From Bacteroidaceae bacterium (lineage in GTDB: Bacteria > Bacteroidota > Bacteroidia > Bacteroidales > Bacteroidaceae): a DNA stretch of 64,000 nt. This document shows, piece by piece, positions 51,031-59,606 of the stretch (within the stretch, counting starts at the first letter, position 1; each line of letters begins with the position of its first letter). Position numbers and translations under genes: made by a program. Location: positions 1 through 64,000 of the forward strand of contig JAFRQD010000054.1 of assembly GCA_017428785.1 (NCBI GenBank). Direction: 5' to 3'. Under the pieces are notes generated by a model that was not told where the DNA came from, ran no database searches, and was given only the letters and a program-made list of their open reading frames with translations.

Positions 51031-51798
51031 ATGAAACTCAAGCTCGAGAAGCCAATCATCTTCTTCGATCTCGAGACGACGGGCCTGATAATTGGCAAGG
51101 ACCATATCGTAGAGCTGTGCTATATCCGTCTCGAGCCGAATGGATGTGAACGCGCAGAGACCTTGCGCTTCAATCCAGGCATGCCTATTCCCAAAGAGGC
51201 AAGTGCAGTTCATGGCATAACGGACAAGGACGTGAAGGACTGTCCCACCTTTGCCGAAAAGGCCGAGGAACTGGCGAAAGTCTTCGAAGGCTGCGACCTC
51301 GCAGGCTATAACAGCAATCGTTTCGACATTCCCATGCTTGCCGAGGAGTTTGCGCTTTGCGGCATCGACATCCGTGTCTACGAAAAGAAGATGGTGGATG
51401 TGCAGAACATTTTCCACAAGATGGAACAGCGTACGCTTGTGGCTGCCTATAAGTTCTATTGCGGGAAGAACCTCGAAAATGCCCATAGCGCTTTGGCCGA
51501 CACAAGAGCTACCCTCGAAGTCCTCGAAGCACAACTCGACCGCTATCCCGACCTGAAGAACGATGTGGCCTATCTTGCCGACTTCAGCCAGATACAGAAG
51601 GGCGTCGACCTGGCCTGCCGCTTCGTCTATGACGAGAAAGGCGTCGAGATTGTAAACTTCGGGAAGTACAAAGGCCAGGCCCTCAAGGATGTCCTCAAGA
51701 AAGACCCTAACTACAAGGTATGGATGCTGCAAGGCGACTTCACGCAGAACACAAAACAAACACTTGAGAGACTCGCGTTGAAATATGCTTCAAAATAA
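51031..51798 (+). CDS. DnaQ-like 3'-5' exonuclease
   Basis: 255 residues. DEDDh motifs: Exo I FFDLETTG (D13, E15), Exo II LAGYNSNRFDIPML (Asp), and Exo III ENAHSALADTRAT (H and D). The C-terminal 60 residues (VNFGKYKGQALKDVLKKDPN) form a small domain common in Bacteroidota homologues. It probably supplies proofreading or repair trimming with the clamp encoded upstream. Its 3' end overlaps coaBC by 14 bases. Confidence 0.92.
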   Translation: MKLKLEKPIIFFDLETTGLIIGKDHIVELCYIRLEPNGCERAETLRFNPGMPIPKEASAVHGITDKDVKDCPTFAEKAEELAKVFEGCDLAGYNSNRFDIPMLAEEFALCGIDIRVYEKKMVDVQNIFHKMEQRTLVAAYKFYCGKNLENAHSALADTRATLEVLEAQLDRYPDLKNDVAYLADFSQIQKGVDLACRFVYDEKGVEIVNFGKYKGQALKDVLKKDPNYKVWMLQGDFTQNTKQTLERLALKYASK

Positions 51799-52984
51799 GA
51801 AGATAGTACTTGGCATAACGGGAAGCATTGCTGCCTATAAAGCATGCATCCTCGTTCGACTCCTCATCAAGAAAGGTGCAGAAGTGCAAGTCGTAATGAC
51901 GCCTTCAGCAAAGGAGTTCGTCACGCCGCTCACGCTTGCCACGCTGACGCAGAAGCCTGTCGTCAGCGAGTTCTTCGACAGAAGAGACGGCAGCTGGCAT
52001 TCCCATGTCAGCCTCGGGCTGTGGGCAGACGCCATGATTGTCGCTCCTGCTTCAGCAAGTACCATAGGGAAGATGGCAAACGGCATAGCCGACAATATGC
52101 TTGTCACCACTTATTTGAGTATGAGGGCGCCTGTCTTTGTGGCTCCGGCAATGGACCTCGACATGTATGCCCATCCCTCTACGCAAGCCAATCTGCAGAA
52201 GTTACAAAGCTATGGCAACCATATCATCGAGCCAGGTACAGGCTTCCTTGCCTCAAAGCTCGAAGGCAAAGGCCGTATGGAAGAGCCGGAGAAGATTGTG
52301 GAGGCACTTGAGCAGTACTTCGCTAAGCAACAGAAGCTTTTGGGAAAGAAGGTGCTCATCACGGCTGGACCTACTTACGAGAAGATAGACCCCGTTCGCT
52401 TCATAGGCAATTACAGTAGCGGGAAGATGGGCTTTGCACTTGCAGAGGTGTGTGCCGAGCAGGGAGCCGAGGTGATACTCGTCAGCGGCCCTGTCATGCT
52501 CTCGACCAAGCATCCGGGCATCAAAAGGATTGATGTGGAGAGCGCTCAGCAGATGTACGAGGCGGCGACGAAGCACTTCCCCCAAGCCGACATCGCTATC
52601 CTTTGTGCTGCGGTTGCGGACTTCACACCAAAGACGACTGCCGACAAGAAAATAAAGCGCAAGGGCGACAACCTGAAGCTCGAGTTGCAGCCCACACAAG
52701 ACATCGCCGCTGCTCTTGGCGCCGTCAAGAAAAAGAAGCAAGTGCTCGTGGGCTTCGCGCTTGAGACCAACGACGAACTGAAGAATGCCCAGGATAAGCT
52801 GGAACGCAAGAACTTCGACTTCATTGTCTTGAACAGCCTTCAGGACAAAGGGGCAGGTTTTCGTGTTGACACAAACAAAGTGACCATCATTGACCGTCAT
52901 CATGGCATAACCGCTTACGACACTAAGTCAAAACGGGAAGTGGCAGAAGACATCATCGAAAAAGTTGAGGAACTAAAGAGTTAA
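51785..52984 (+). CDS. coaBC: Bifunctional phosphopantothenoylcysteine decarboxylase/synthase
   Basis: 399 residues. The N-terminal CoaC flavodoxin-like domain has GSIAAYKACILVRLL, the catalytic His in WHSHVSLG, PASASTIGKMANGIADNML and PAMDLDMY. The C-terminal CoaB domain starts at about residue 190 (VLITAGPTYEKIDPVRFIGN) with FVGFALETND-like segments. It catalyses two steps of coenzyme A synthesis in the cytosol. Confidence 0.96.
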   Translation: MLQNKKIVLGITGSIAAYKACILVRLLIKKGAEVQVVMTPSAKEFVTPLTLATLTQKPVVSEFFDRRDGSWHSHVSLGLWADAMIVAPASASTIGKMANGIADNMLVTTYLSMRAPVFVAPAMDLDMYAHPSTQANLQKLQSYGNHIIEPGTGFLASKLEGKGRMEEPEKIVEALEQYFAKQQKLLGKKVLITAGPTYEKIDPVRFIGNYSSGKMGFALAEVCAEQGAEVILVSGPVMLSTKHPGIKRIDVESAQQMYEAATKHFPQADIAILCAAVADFTPKTTADKKIKRKGDNLKLELQPTQDIAAALGAVKKKKQVLVGFALETNDELKNAQDKLERKNFDFIVLNSLQDKGAGFRVDTNKVTIIDRHHGITAYDTKSKREVAEDIIEKVEELKS

Positions 52985-52990
52985 ATAGAG

Positions 52991-53905
52991 ATGAAACATC
53001 GTGTGTTATTTATCATATTTCTGGCTTTCACCTTTTCACCCTTTCAGCTTTTCACCTTCTCGCAGGAGCTTGATGCTCGCGTGACAGTCAATTCCACGAA
53101 GATAGAAGGAACAAGAACCGAGGTGTTCGATGCCTTGCAGTCAAAGCTTGAGGACTTCCTGAACAACCAGAAATGGACAGAAATACCGTTCCGCGAGAAC
53201 GAGAAGATACAGTGCAACTTCAATATCACCGTCAACACATACAAGCCAGACGAGAATACCTTCGAGTGCACATTGCTCATGAATAGCAGCCGTCCCGTTT
53301 ATGGTAGCACATATAACACTGTGGCTTATGCCGTGAACGATGGAAACTTCACCTTCGAATTCACAGAGTTCGACCAATTACAATACCAAGATAATCAGAT
53401 AGACAATAACCTCATAGCGCTCCTCGCATATTATGCCTACATGATAATCGGCATGGATCTCGACACGATGGCTCCCAAGGGCGGAACCGACTGCTTCCAT
53501 ATCGCAGAGGACATCGTGACAGCAGGCGAGAACATGGGCTTCCCGGGCTGGAAGGCCTTTGGCGACAGTGGTAACCGTTTTGCCCTGCTGAACGACTACA
53601 TGGACGGCTCGATGGAGTGTATGCGCGAGTTCAACTATGTCTATCATCGCAAGGGGCTCGACCGCATGTCGGAAGTCCCAGACAGTGCGCGTGCTACAAT
53701 ATGCGATGCTCTTGAACTGCTTCATGAGGCCAATACGGCAAAGAACATGACCAAGGTGGCGCAACTCTTCACTGAGTACAAGCGCGACGAGCTTGTCAAC
53801 ATCTTTGCGAAGAAAGGCACAAACGACGAAAAGGATAGAGCCTACGAGATCCTCTTCGCCATCGATGCATCACAGCAGAACACTTGGGAGAAGATAAAGA
53901 AGTAA
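52991..53905 (+). CDS. DUF4835 family protein (PorD-like)
   Basis: 304 residues. The family has SQELDARVTVNSTKIEGTRT, FNITVNTY and IALLAYYAYMIIGMDLDTMA, and is conserved downstream of coaBC in Bacteroidales. Relatives are associated with type IX secretion in Porphyromonas, but that role is family knowledge, not shown here. The signal peptide (FLAFTFSPFQLFTFSQE) is encoded by a CTTTTCACC heptad-like repeat (53026-53064), which is unusual. Confidence 0.87.
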   Translation: MKHRVLFIIFLAFTFSPFQLFTFSQELDARVTVNSTKIEGTRTEVFDALQSKLEDFLNNQKWTEIPFRENEKIQCNFNITVNTYKPDENTFECTLLMNSSRPVYGSTYNTVAYAVNDGNFTFEFTEFDQLQYQDNQIDNNLIALLAYYAYMIIGMDLDTMAPKGGTDCFHIAEDIVTAGENMGFPGWKAFGDSGNRFALLNDYMDGSMECMREFNYVYHRKGLDRMSEVPDSARATICDALELLHEANTAKNMTKVAQLFTEYKRDELVNIFAKKGTNDEKDRAYEILFAIDASQQNTWEKIKK

Positions 53906-53929
53906 ACCCTATACATTATAATATATATT

Positions 53930-55636
53930 ATGTCTTTACTTGTCGTTTTTAAGTTACTGGGTTCTCTCGCCCTGCTCATGTTCGGTATGAAGTCCATGAG
54001 CGAGGCTTTGCAGAAGATGGCTGGCCCGCAATTGCGTCATGTCCTTGGAGCAATGACAACGAACCGCTTCACGGGAGCCTTGACGGGTATGTTTGTAACC
54101 GCTGCCGTACAAAGCTCAACGGCCACGACGCTGATGACCGTTTCCTTCGTGAATGCAGGCCTTCTGACGCTCGTTCAGGCCATCTCGGTCATCATGGGTG
54201 CCAACATCGGAACCACCCTTACGGCTTGGATTATGTCGCTTGGCATGGGATTCAACATCTCGGACTTCGTTTATCCAGCCTTCTTCATAGGCATTATCCT
54301 TATATATATGAAGAAGCGTCGCATCGTGGGCGACTTCCTCTTCGGCGTAGCATTCCTTTTCCTGGGCTTGGCCACACTGAAAGAGACGGGCTTCTCGCTC
54401 GTTGATAGCCAGGAATCAAAGGAAGCCATCTCAGCCTTCTTTGCAGAATACAGCAACGGAGGCTTCCTGGTCAACTTGCTATTCTTGCTGATGGGCACAG
54501 TGCTGACTCTATGCGTGCAGTCCTCGGCAGCCATTATGGCCATCACGATGATGCTTTGCTCGACGGGCGTTCTGCATATAGAACAAGGCGTGATGCTTGT
54601 ATTGGGCGAGAACGTAGGCACCACCATCACCTCGAACATCGTGGCTCTCAGTGCCAACACACAAGCTCGACGGGCCGCCTTTGCTCACTTGAGCTTCAAT
54701 GCTGTCGGCGTCTTCTGGGTCTTGCTTCTGATGAAACCATTCTTCGAGGTGGTATGCAAAATCTCTGGTTTCGACCCCCAAATGAATCCCGGGGATACAG
54801 GTTTTGCCATCAAGGCAAGCGTTGCTCTTGCCACTTTCCACTCCGCCTTCAACATCAGCAACACCCTGTTGCTCATTTGGTTTATCCCGCAGATAGAGAA
54901 GTTCGTGTGCTGGGCTATCCAACCCAAGAGTGCTGGCGAGGAAGAAGACTTCCGCCTGCGCTTCATCACCTCTGGTATCATGAAGACGCCCGAGCTCTCT
55001 GTCCTCGAGGCACACAAGGAGATTTCGTCCTTTAGCATACGCATTCAGCGCATGTTCGGCATGGTTCAGGATTTGCTTACGGAAAAAGACCAGAACAAGT
55101 TCAGCAAGCTCTTCAGCCGAATCGAGAAGTATGAGAACATTGCCGACAACATGGAAATCAGCATTGCAGAGTACCTCGACCAGGTGAGCGATGCGCATCT
55201 GAGCGACGAAACTAAAGCCAAGATTCGCGCTATGCTTCGAGAGATATCGGAAGTGGAAAGCATTGGTGACTCCTGCTACCACATGGCTCAAACCATAAAC
55301 TCTAAGGTTCAGGGCAAGAAAGAGCACTTCACCGAGGAGCAATACCAGCATCTGCATGCAATGATGAACCTGACGAATCAGGCATTAACTCAGATGAACC
55401 AGCTCGTTAGCGGCAGGAAAGACGCGTTCGATGTTTACCGTTGCTACAATACGGAAACAGAGATAAACAACTATCGCGACCAGCTAAAGTCGCAAAACAT
55501 CATAGATATCAATAATCACAAGTACACCTACGGCATAGGCACCATATATATGGACCTCATCAATTCTTGCGAAAGATTGGGCGACTATGTGGTTAACGTG
55601 GTAGAAGCTCGCACTGGCACAAGGATGAAGCATTAA
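53930..55636 (+). CDS. Na/Pi cotransporter family protein with PhoU-like domain
   Basis: 568 residues. Two inverted membrane repeats carry the QSSTATTLMTVSFVNAG and later QSSAAIMAITMMLC motifs (QSSxx is the Na/Pi signature) and GANIGTTLTAW/GENVGTTITSN. The C-terminal 200 residues are a helical PhoU-like domain (IADNMEISIAEYLDQVSDAH). It takes up phosphate with Na+ at the inner membrane. Confidence 0.93.
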   Translation: MSLLVVFKLLGSLALLMFGMKSMSEALQKMAGPQLRHVLGAMTTNRFTGALTGMFVTAAVQSSTATTLMTVSFVNAGLLTLVQAISVIMGANIGTTLTAWIMSLGMGFNISDFVYPAFFIGIILIYMKKRRIVGDFLFGVAFLFLGLATLKETGFSLVDSQESKEAISAFFAEYSNGGFLVNLLFLLMGTVLTLCVQSSAAIMAITMMLCSTGVLHIEQGVMLVLGENVGTTITSNIVALSANTQARRAAFAHLSFNAVGVFWVLLLMKPFFEVVCKISGFDPQMNPGDTGFAIKASVALATFHSAFNISNTLLLIWFIPQIEKFVCWAIQPKSAGEEEDFRLRFITSGIMKTPELSVLEAHKEISSFSIRIQRMFGMVQDLLTEKDQNKFSKLFSRIEKYENIADNMEISIAEYLDQVSDAHLSDETKAKIRAMLREISEVESIGDSCYHMAQTINSKVQGKKEHFTEEQYQHLHAMMNLTNQALTQMNQLVSGRKDAFDVYRCYNTETEINNYRDQLKSQNIIDINNHKYTYGIGTIYMDLINSCERLGDYVVNVVEARTGTRMKH

Positions 55637-55829
55637 GGACAACACTGACTGTTTTGTCGTACCTTAGCCGGCGAAATAAGAAAGCTCACCACAAACCGAA
55701 CTTCTTAGCGAATGGGCATTCGCTCCCCTTTGTGGGGCCGCAGTGGCATTCGGTCGCTGCTCTCGGGCCCATGCCGCTTCGAGGAGAGATGGGAGATAAA
55801 GAGTAAATCGTTGTAAAGTTATAAATAAG

Positions 55830-57194
55830 ATGTTAAAACTAGACTATTCAAAGGCTCTGCTGAGTGCGGAGCAGATTGCAGCCTTCGCACCGAAGGCAGA
55901 AGAGGCACAGAAGGCTCTCGAGGCCGGTACATGTGCAGGTAATGATTTCCTTGGCTGGCTCCACTTGCCCAGCAGCATCACGGCTGAGTTCATGACGCGC
56001 CTTCAGGCTTGCGTGCAGACGCTCCGCGAGAACTGCGACACCGTGGTTGTGGCTGGCATCGGCGGCTCTTATCTTGGCGCCCGCGCCATCATCGAGGCTC
56101 TCGGCAACAGCTTCCAGTGGCTCATAAACAAGGAGCAAGGAGCTGGGGGCAAGGGACAGGAGAATCCCAACATCCTCTTTGCCGGCAACAACATCGGCGA
56201 GGATTATCTCTACGAGCTCACTGAGTACTTGAAGGACCGTCGCTTCGGCGTCATCAATATCTCCAAGAGCGGCACCACGACCGAGACGGCGCTTGCTTTC
56301 CGTCTGCTGAAGAAGCAGTGCGAGCAGCAGCGTGGTAAGGAGATGGCTCGCAAGGTCATCGTGGCCATTACCGATGCCAAGAAGGGTGCAGCCCGCACTT
56401 GTGCCGATAAGGAAGGCTACACATCCTTCGTCATTCCCGACAATGTGGGCGGCCGCTTCAGCGTGCTCACTCCCGTCGGCCTGTTGCCCATTGCAGTTGC
56501 CGGTTTCGATATTGCCAAGCTCGTCAAGGGAGCTGCCGATATGGAGAAGGCAGTGGGTACCGATGTGCCTTTCGAACAGAACATCTGCCTGCAATATGCA
56601 GCCGTTCGCAACGCTCTGTATGCTCAGGGCAAGAAGATTGAGATTCTTGTCAACTTCCAGCCGAAGCTCCATTACATGAACGAGTGGTGGAAGCAGCTCT
56701 ACGGCGAGAGCGAGGGCAAGGACCACAAGGGCATCTTCACGGCTGCTGTTGACTTCTCGACCGACCTGCACTCGATGGGTCAGTGGATTCAGGAAGGCGA
56801 GCGCACCATCTTCGAGACCGTTGTCAGCGTAGAAGAGACAGAGCACAAGCTGCTCTTCCCGAGCGACGAGGAGAACCTCGACGGCCTGAACTTCCTGGCC
56901 GGCAAGCGCGTGGACGAGGTGAACAAGATGGCAGAGCTCGGCACACAGCTGGCTCATGTGGATGGCGGCGTGCCCAATATGCGCGTCAGCATGCCTCGCC
57001 TTGACGAGTACAACATCGGCCAGCTCATTTACTTCTTCGAGAAGGCTTGTGGCGTGAGCGGCCTCATCCTCGGCGTCAATCCCTTCAACCAGCCTGGCGT
57101 TGAGGCATACAAGAAGAATATGTTCGCCCTGCTCGGCAAACCCGGCTACGAGGCCGAGACGGCTGCCATTCGCAAACGTTTGGCAGAGGAATAA
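55830..57194 (+). CDS. pgi: Glucose-6-phosphate isomerase
   Basis: 454 residues. SIS domains carry [16 protein letters not shown] (sugar-phosphate loop), [20 protein letters not shown] and the C-terminal [18 protein letters not shown] signature. It interconverts glucose-6-phosphate and fructose-6-phosphate. Residues about 102-112 ([12 protein letters not shown]) look like a low-complexity insertion before [12 protein letters not shown], compared with the usual compact sequence. Confidence 0.96.
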   Translation: MLKLDYSKALLSAEQIAAFAPKAEEAQKALEAGTCAGNDFLGWLHLPSSITAEFMTRLQACVQTLRENCDTVVVAGIGGSYLGARAIIEALGNSFQWLINKEQGAGGKGQENPNILFAGNNIGEDYLYELTEYLKDRRFGVINISKSGTTTETALAFRLLKKQCEQQRGKEMARKVIVAITDAKKGAARTCADKEGYTSFVIPDNVGGRFSVLTPVGLLPIAVAGFDIAKLVKGAADMEKAVGTDVPFEQNICLQYAAVRNALYAQGKKIEILVNFQPKLHYMNEWWKQLYGESEGKDHKGIFTAAVDFSTDLHSMGQWIQEGERTIFETVVSVEETEHKLLFPSDEENLDGLNFLAGKRVDEVNKMAELGTQLAHVDGGVPNMRVSMPRLDEYNIGQLIYFFEKACGVSGLILGVNPFNQPGVEAYKKNMFALLGKPGYEAETAAIRKRLAEE

Positions 57195-57209
57195 CATAAA
57201 TATTTTTTA

Positions 57210-57294
57210 TAACCACGAATTGCACGAATTACACGAATTGGCTACGCCCTTGATGGCATCATTATAATTCGTGTAATTCGTGTAATTCGTGGTA
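57210..57294. repeat. Long CACGAATT palindrome between pgi and the HAD gene
   Basis: Left arm 57210-57239 contains CCACGAATTGCACGAATTAC. Right arm 57266-57294 is its reverse complement (GTAATTCGTGTAATTCGTGG) with one mismatch, around a 26-base loop. Each arm is made of a GTGTAATTC 9-10-base unit. It could terminate pgi transcription or form a cruciform. The right arm contains the likely start codon of the next gene. Confidence 0.88.
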
Positions 57295-57984
57295 AAAAGT
57301 AATTGTCTGTTGAATACTGATAGTATTAAAGCAGTTCTTTTCGACATGGACGGTGTGCTGTTCGACAGTATGCCGAACCATGCATACGCCTGGTCGCATG
57401 CCATGACGCAGTTCGGGCTCGAGATGACGGCATACGAAGCCTATCTCCACGAAGGCCGCACGGGCAGCGGCACCGTCAACATCCTTGCCCAGCGTTATTG
57501 GGGGCGCGATGCGACGGCGGAGGAGATAGAGCGCATCTATGCGGCCAAGGCAGCTTTGTTCAACACCCTGCCCGAGCCCAAACCCATGCCAGGAGCCCTC
57601 GAAGCCCTCACTGCTGCCAAGAATCTCGGCTGCAAGATTGTACTTGTGACGGGCAGCGGACAGGCCAAGCTGCTTGAGAGTCTGGAGCAGCATTACCCTG
57701 GCTTCTTCTGCGAGGAGCTGATGGTGACGGGCTTCGACGTCAAGCGCGGCAAGCCAGACCCCGAGCCTTATCTCATGGGCTTGCAGAAGGCGGAAGTCAA
57801 GGCCGGAGAGGCTGTTGTCGTGGAGAATGCTCCGCTCGGCGTGGAATCGGCCAAGGGAGCCGGCATCTTCACCATTGCTGCCAACACAGGCCCCCTGGAG
57901 GACAGCATCCTCAAAGAGGCAGGGGCAGACATCGTGGTTCCAGGCTTGAAGGAAGTTGCCGACCTCCTCAATGGCATGAAATAG
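57289..57984 (+). CDS. HAD-superfamily sugar-phosphate phosphatase / phosphoglucomutase-like
   Basis: 231 residues if started at GTG 57289. TTG 57310 is the other option. No ATG precedes the catalytic motif, so the start must be non-AUG. Motif I is FDMDGVLFDS (D19 and D21), followed by a helical cap domain, motif II VTGSGQ, then KPDPEPYL (Lys) and EDSIL/VVENAPLGVESA. It resembles beta-phosphoglucomutase and related phosphatases. The exact substrate is unknown. Confidence 0.87.
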   Translation: MVKSNCLLNTDSIKAVLFDMDGVLFDSMPNHAYAWSHAMTQFGLEMTAYEAYLHEGRTGSGTVNILAQRYWGRDATAEEIERIYAAKAALFNTLPEPKPMPGALEALTAAKNLGCKIVLVTGSGQAKLLESLEQHYPGFFCEELMVTGFDVKRGKPDPEPYLMGLQKAEVKAGEAVVVENAPLGVESAKGAGIFTIAANTGPLEDSILKEAGADIVVPGLKEVADLLNGMK

Positions 57985-57989
57985 CGTTC

Positions 57990-58901
57990 CTATTTGAATG
58001 CCGACAATACCGGACGGCCTACCCACGAGCGGGGTGGGGTAAGTCCGAGTATGTGGGCTATGGTGGCTGCGGTGTCGTACTGCATCATCGGTTCAGTAAT
58101 CACGCCTCCCTGTTTGATGCGTTTACCGCAAATGATGAAGGGAATCTCCATTTCGGCGAGCGTCTTGCCCCCGTGTCCCTTTTTGATGCCGCCATGGTCG
58201 GCGGTGACGATGATGACTGTGTCGTCGTAGATGCCTGCATCCTTCAGCGTCTGAATGAGTCGTCCGATTTGGCCGTCCAGTCGGGCCAGCGTCTGATAGT
58301 ATTCCGGCGTATCGTGCCCTATCTCGTGCCCGGTGTGGTCCAGTTGGTCCCAGCAGACGGCAAAGAGCGTAGGCTTCTTCTCCAGGATGAATCGCTCGGC
58401 CATCTCGCAGAGCCGCTCTGAATGGTGTTCCCAGTCGGGGGCCACGTCGAAATTGTCGATGGCCATCGAATCGACCACATGCTTGATGCCGTCCCACTCG
58501 GCCATGCAGCCCGTCACAGCATTCGGGCGCGCCTCGCGAAGCAATGAGAAGACGGTGGGGAAGATGCCGTGATTGTTGAGCTCCACAGACGGAATCTCGG
58601 GCGTGCGTGAGCCCCATTCCGTGTATCCATGCAGTTCCGGACAGGAGCCATTGAACATCGAAGCCCAATTGACGGCAGAACTCGAGGGCAGTACGGAGCG
58701 CTTATGCACGGTGTAGCTGCCATGCTGCATGAGCGAGCGCAGATTGGGAATGTCGTTGGCTTTAGGCAGGCTATAGCTACCCCAGCCATCGATACCGATG
58801 ACCAGCACATGGCCAGCCTTAGGTTTGGGGCGCGAAGCAGTGACGGACGAAGGGATGGCAGCCAGCATGAGGCACAGCAGCAATAGGAAATTTCTTTTCA
58901 T
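57990..58901 (-). CDS. Secreted alkaline-phosphatase-superfamily phosphodiesterase
   Basis: 303 residues from the ATG at 58901, which opens a signal peptide (MKRNFLLLLCLMLAAIPSSVTA). The upstream frame from 59027 is unlikely. Metal ligands and nucleophile region: VLVIGIDGWGSYSL, SSSAVNWASMFNG (nucleophile Ser/Thr region), CWDQLDHTGHEIGHD, and VTADHGGIKKGHGG. Such nucleotide pyrophosphatase-like enzymes hydrolyse phosphate diesters in the periplasm. The lipid or nucleotide target is not evident. Confidence 0.88.
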   Translation of the reverse strand: MKRNFLLLLCLMLAAIPSSVTASRPKPKAGHVLVIGIDGWGSYSLPKANDIPNLRSLMQHGSYTVHKRSVLPSSSAVNWASMFNGSCPELHGYTEWGSRTPEIPSVELNNHGIFPTVFSLLREARPNAVTGCMAEWDGIKHVVDSMAIDNFDVAPDWEHHSERLCEMAERFILEKKPTLFAVCWDQLDHTGHEIGHDTPEYYQTLARLDGQIGRLIQTLKDAGIYDDTVIIVTADHGGIKKGHGGKTLAEMEIPFIICGKRIKQGGVITEPMMQYDTAATIAHILGLTPPRSWVGRPVLSAFK

Positions 58902-59087
58902 AACGGGTCTGGTTTTAGTCGTTCTGTGCGCAGTCACAAGGGTGAAATGCGCTGAGATGATGGATCTTCTTGGGCAAAGATACAAAAAAATGAGGATGTA
59001 TAGTGCTTTTGAGTTAAAAAATAGCACTTTGCACTCATGTTTTGTATTGTTGCAGTCCGGCAGAAAGGTCTGCTCCTTGCATTTATA

Positions 59088-59155
59088 AGTCTCCTCCCAA
59101 CCCCACCCCTCGCTTCGCTCTGCCCCTCCCTTTCAGGGAATGGGAGGGGAGTGGG
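59088..59155. repeat. C-rich/G-rich intergenic hairpin repeat
   Basis: CTCCTCCCAACCCCACCCCT is followed by CTGCCCCTCCC and the reverse GGGAATGGGAGGGGAG. It belongs to the same broad family as 156-389. Confidence 0.65.
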
Positions 59156-59247
59156 GAAAGTCCGGGGCAGAGTTTTATGCGGACAGCAATAGTTTTTTAT
59201 TACGTTTGCAACGATGATTGGAATCGCCCCTAAGGGGGCTTCCAAAC

Positions 59248-59335
59248 GCCAGCTGCGGCGATTGCAATCCCCGCGTGCGGCGATGACCATTTCCGCGTGC
59301 GGCGTTGGCAATCCCCGCAGGCGGAATTTTTCGCT
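59248..59335. repeat. Palindrome array G, 22-bp period
   Basis: Units start at 59248, 59270, 59292 and 59314. The cores are GCCAGCTGCGG, CCCGCGTGCGG, TCCGCGTGCGG and CCCGCAGGCGG. It lies about 150 bases upstream of the next promoter. Confidence 0.85.
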
Positions 59336-59479
59336 CTCGCAACCGGCAGAAAATGAGCCCGTTAGAAAAGCCGCTTTGTTTGCCATTGGCAACCGCCATT
59401 TTCTCTTCGGAATGCATGACAATTTCTCCCTCGTGAATAGGGATTCGCTCGAACCCTTTTTGATTTTTCTGTATGGCCA

Positions 59480-59510
59480 TTTGGCGTTTTCAGAAAAAGT
59501 CGTAACTTTG
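59480..59510 (+). promoter_or_regulatory. Promoter of the rhodanese-MBL gene
   Basis: TTTG (59480-59483), 19-base spacer, TAACTTTG (59503-59510). The leader is about 90 bases to the ATG at 59607. Confidence 0.75.
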
Positions 59511-59606
59511 TGCCGTGATTTATAAAGCAATGCTATTGCAGATGGCATCATCCCCGAGGTGAGGGGAAAATGATAATGTATGGCGCTAAGGTTTAAAGAT
59601 ATTGTT

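Larger units (their letters stand above)
58902..59479. other. Intergenic region between divergent genes
   Basis: About 580 bases. It holds a minus-strand TATCTTTG box (58982-58975), a GGGAGGGG hairpin-type repeat (59088-59155), array G (59248-59330) and unique sequence. I see no gene. Confidence 0.65.

Noticed and set aside
49885-51759. A 624-codon open frame antisense to dnaN and the exonuclease
   Set aside because: It mirrors two well-conserved plus-strand genes. The absence of stops is a by-product of codon usage, and its translation has no family signature or ribosome-binding site.
55637-55829. Possible regulatory RNA upstream of pgi
   Set aside because: The stretch has a short GC hairpin-type repeat (CTCCCCTTTGTGGGGC) but no recognisable promoter or aptamer.
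55848-57197. A 449-codon open frame antisense to pgi
   Set aside because: It is the same shadow effect opposite a highly expressed gene. No motif is recognisable.
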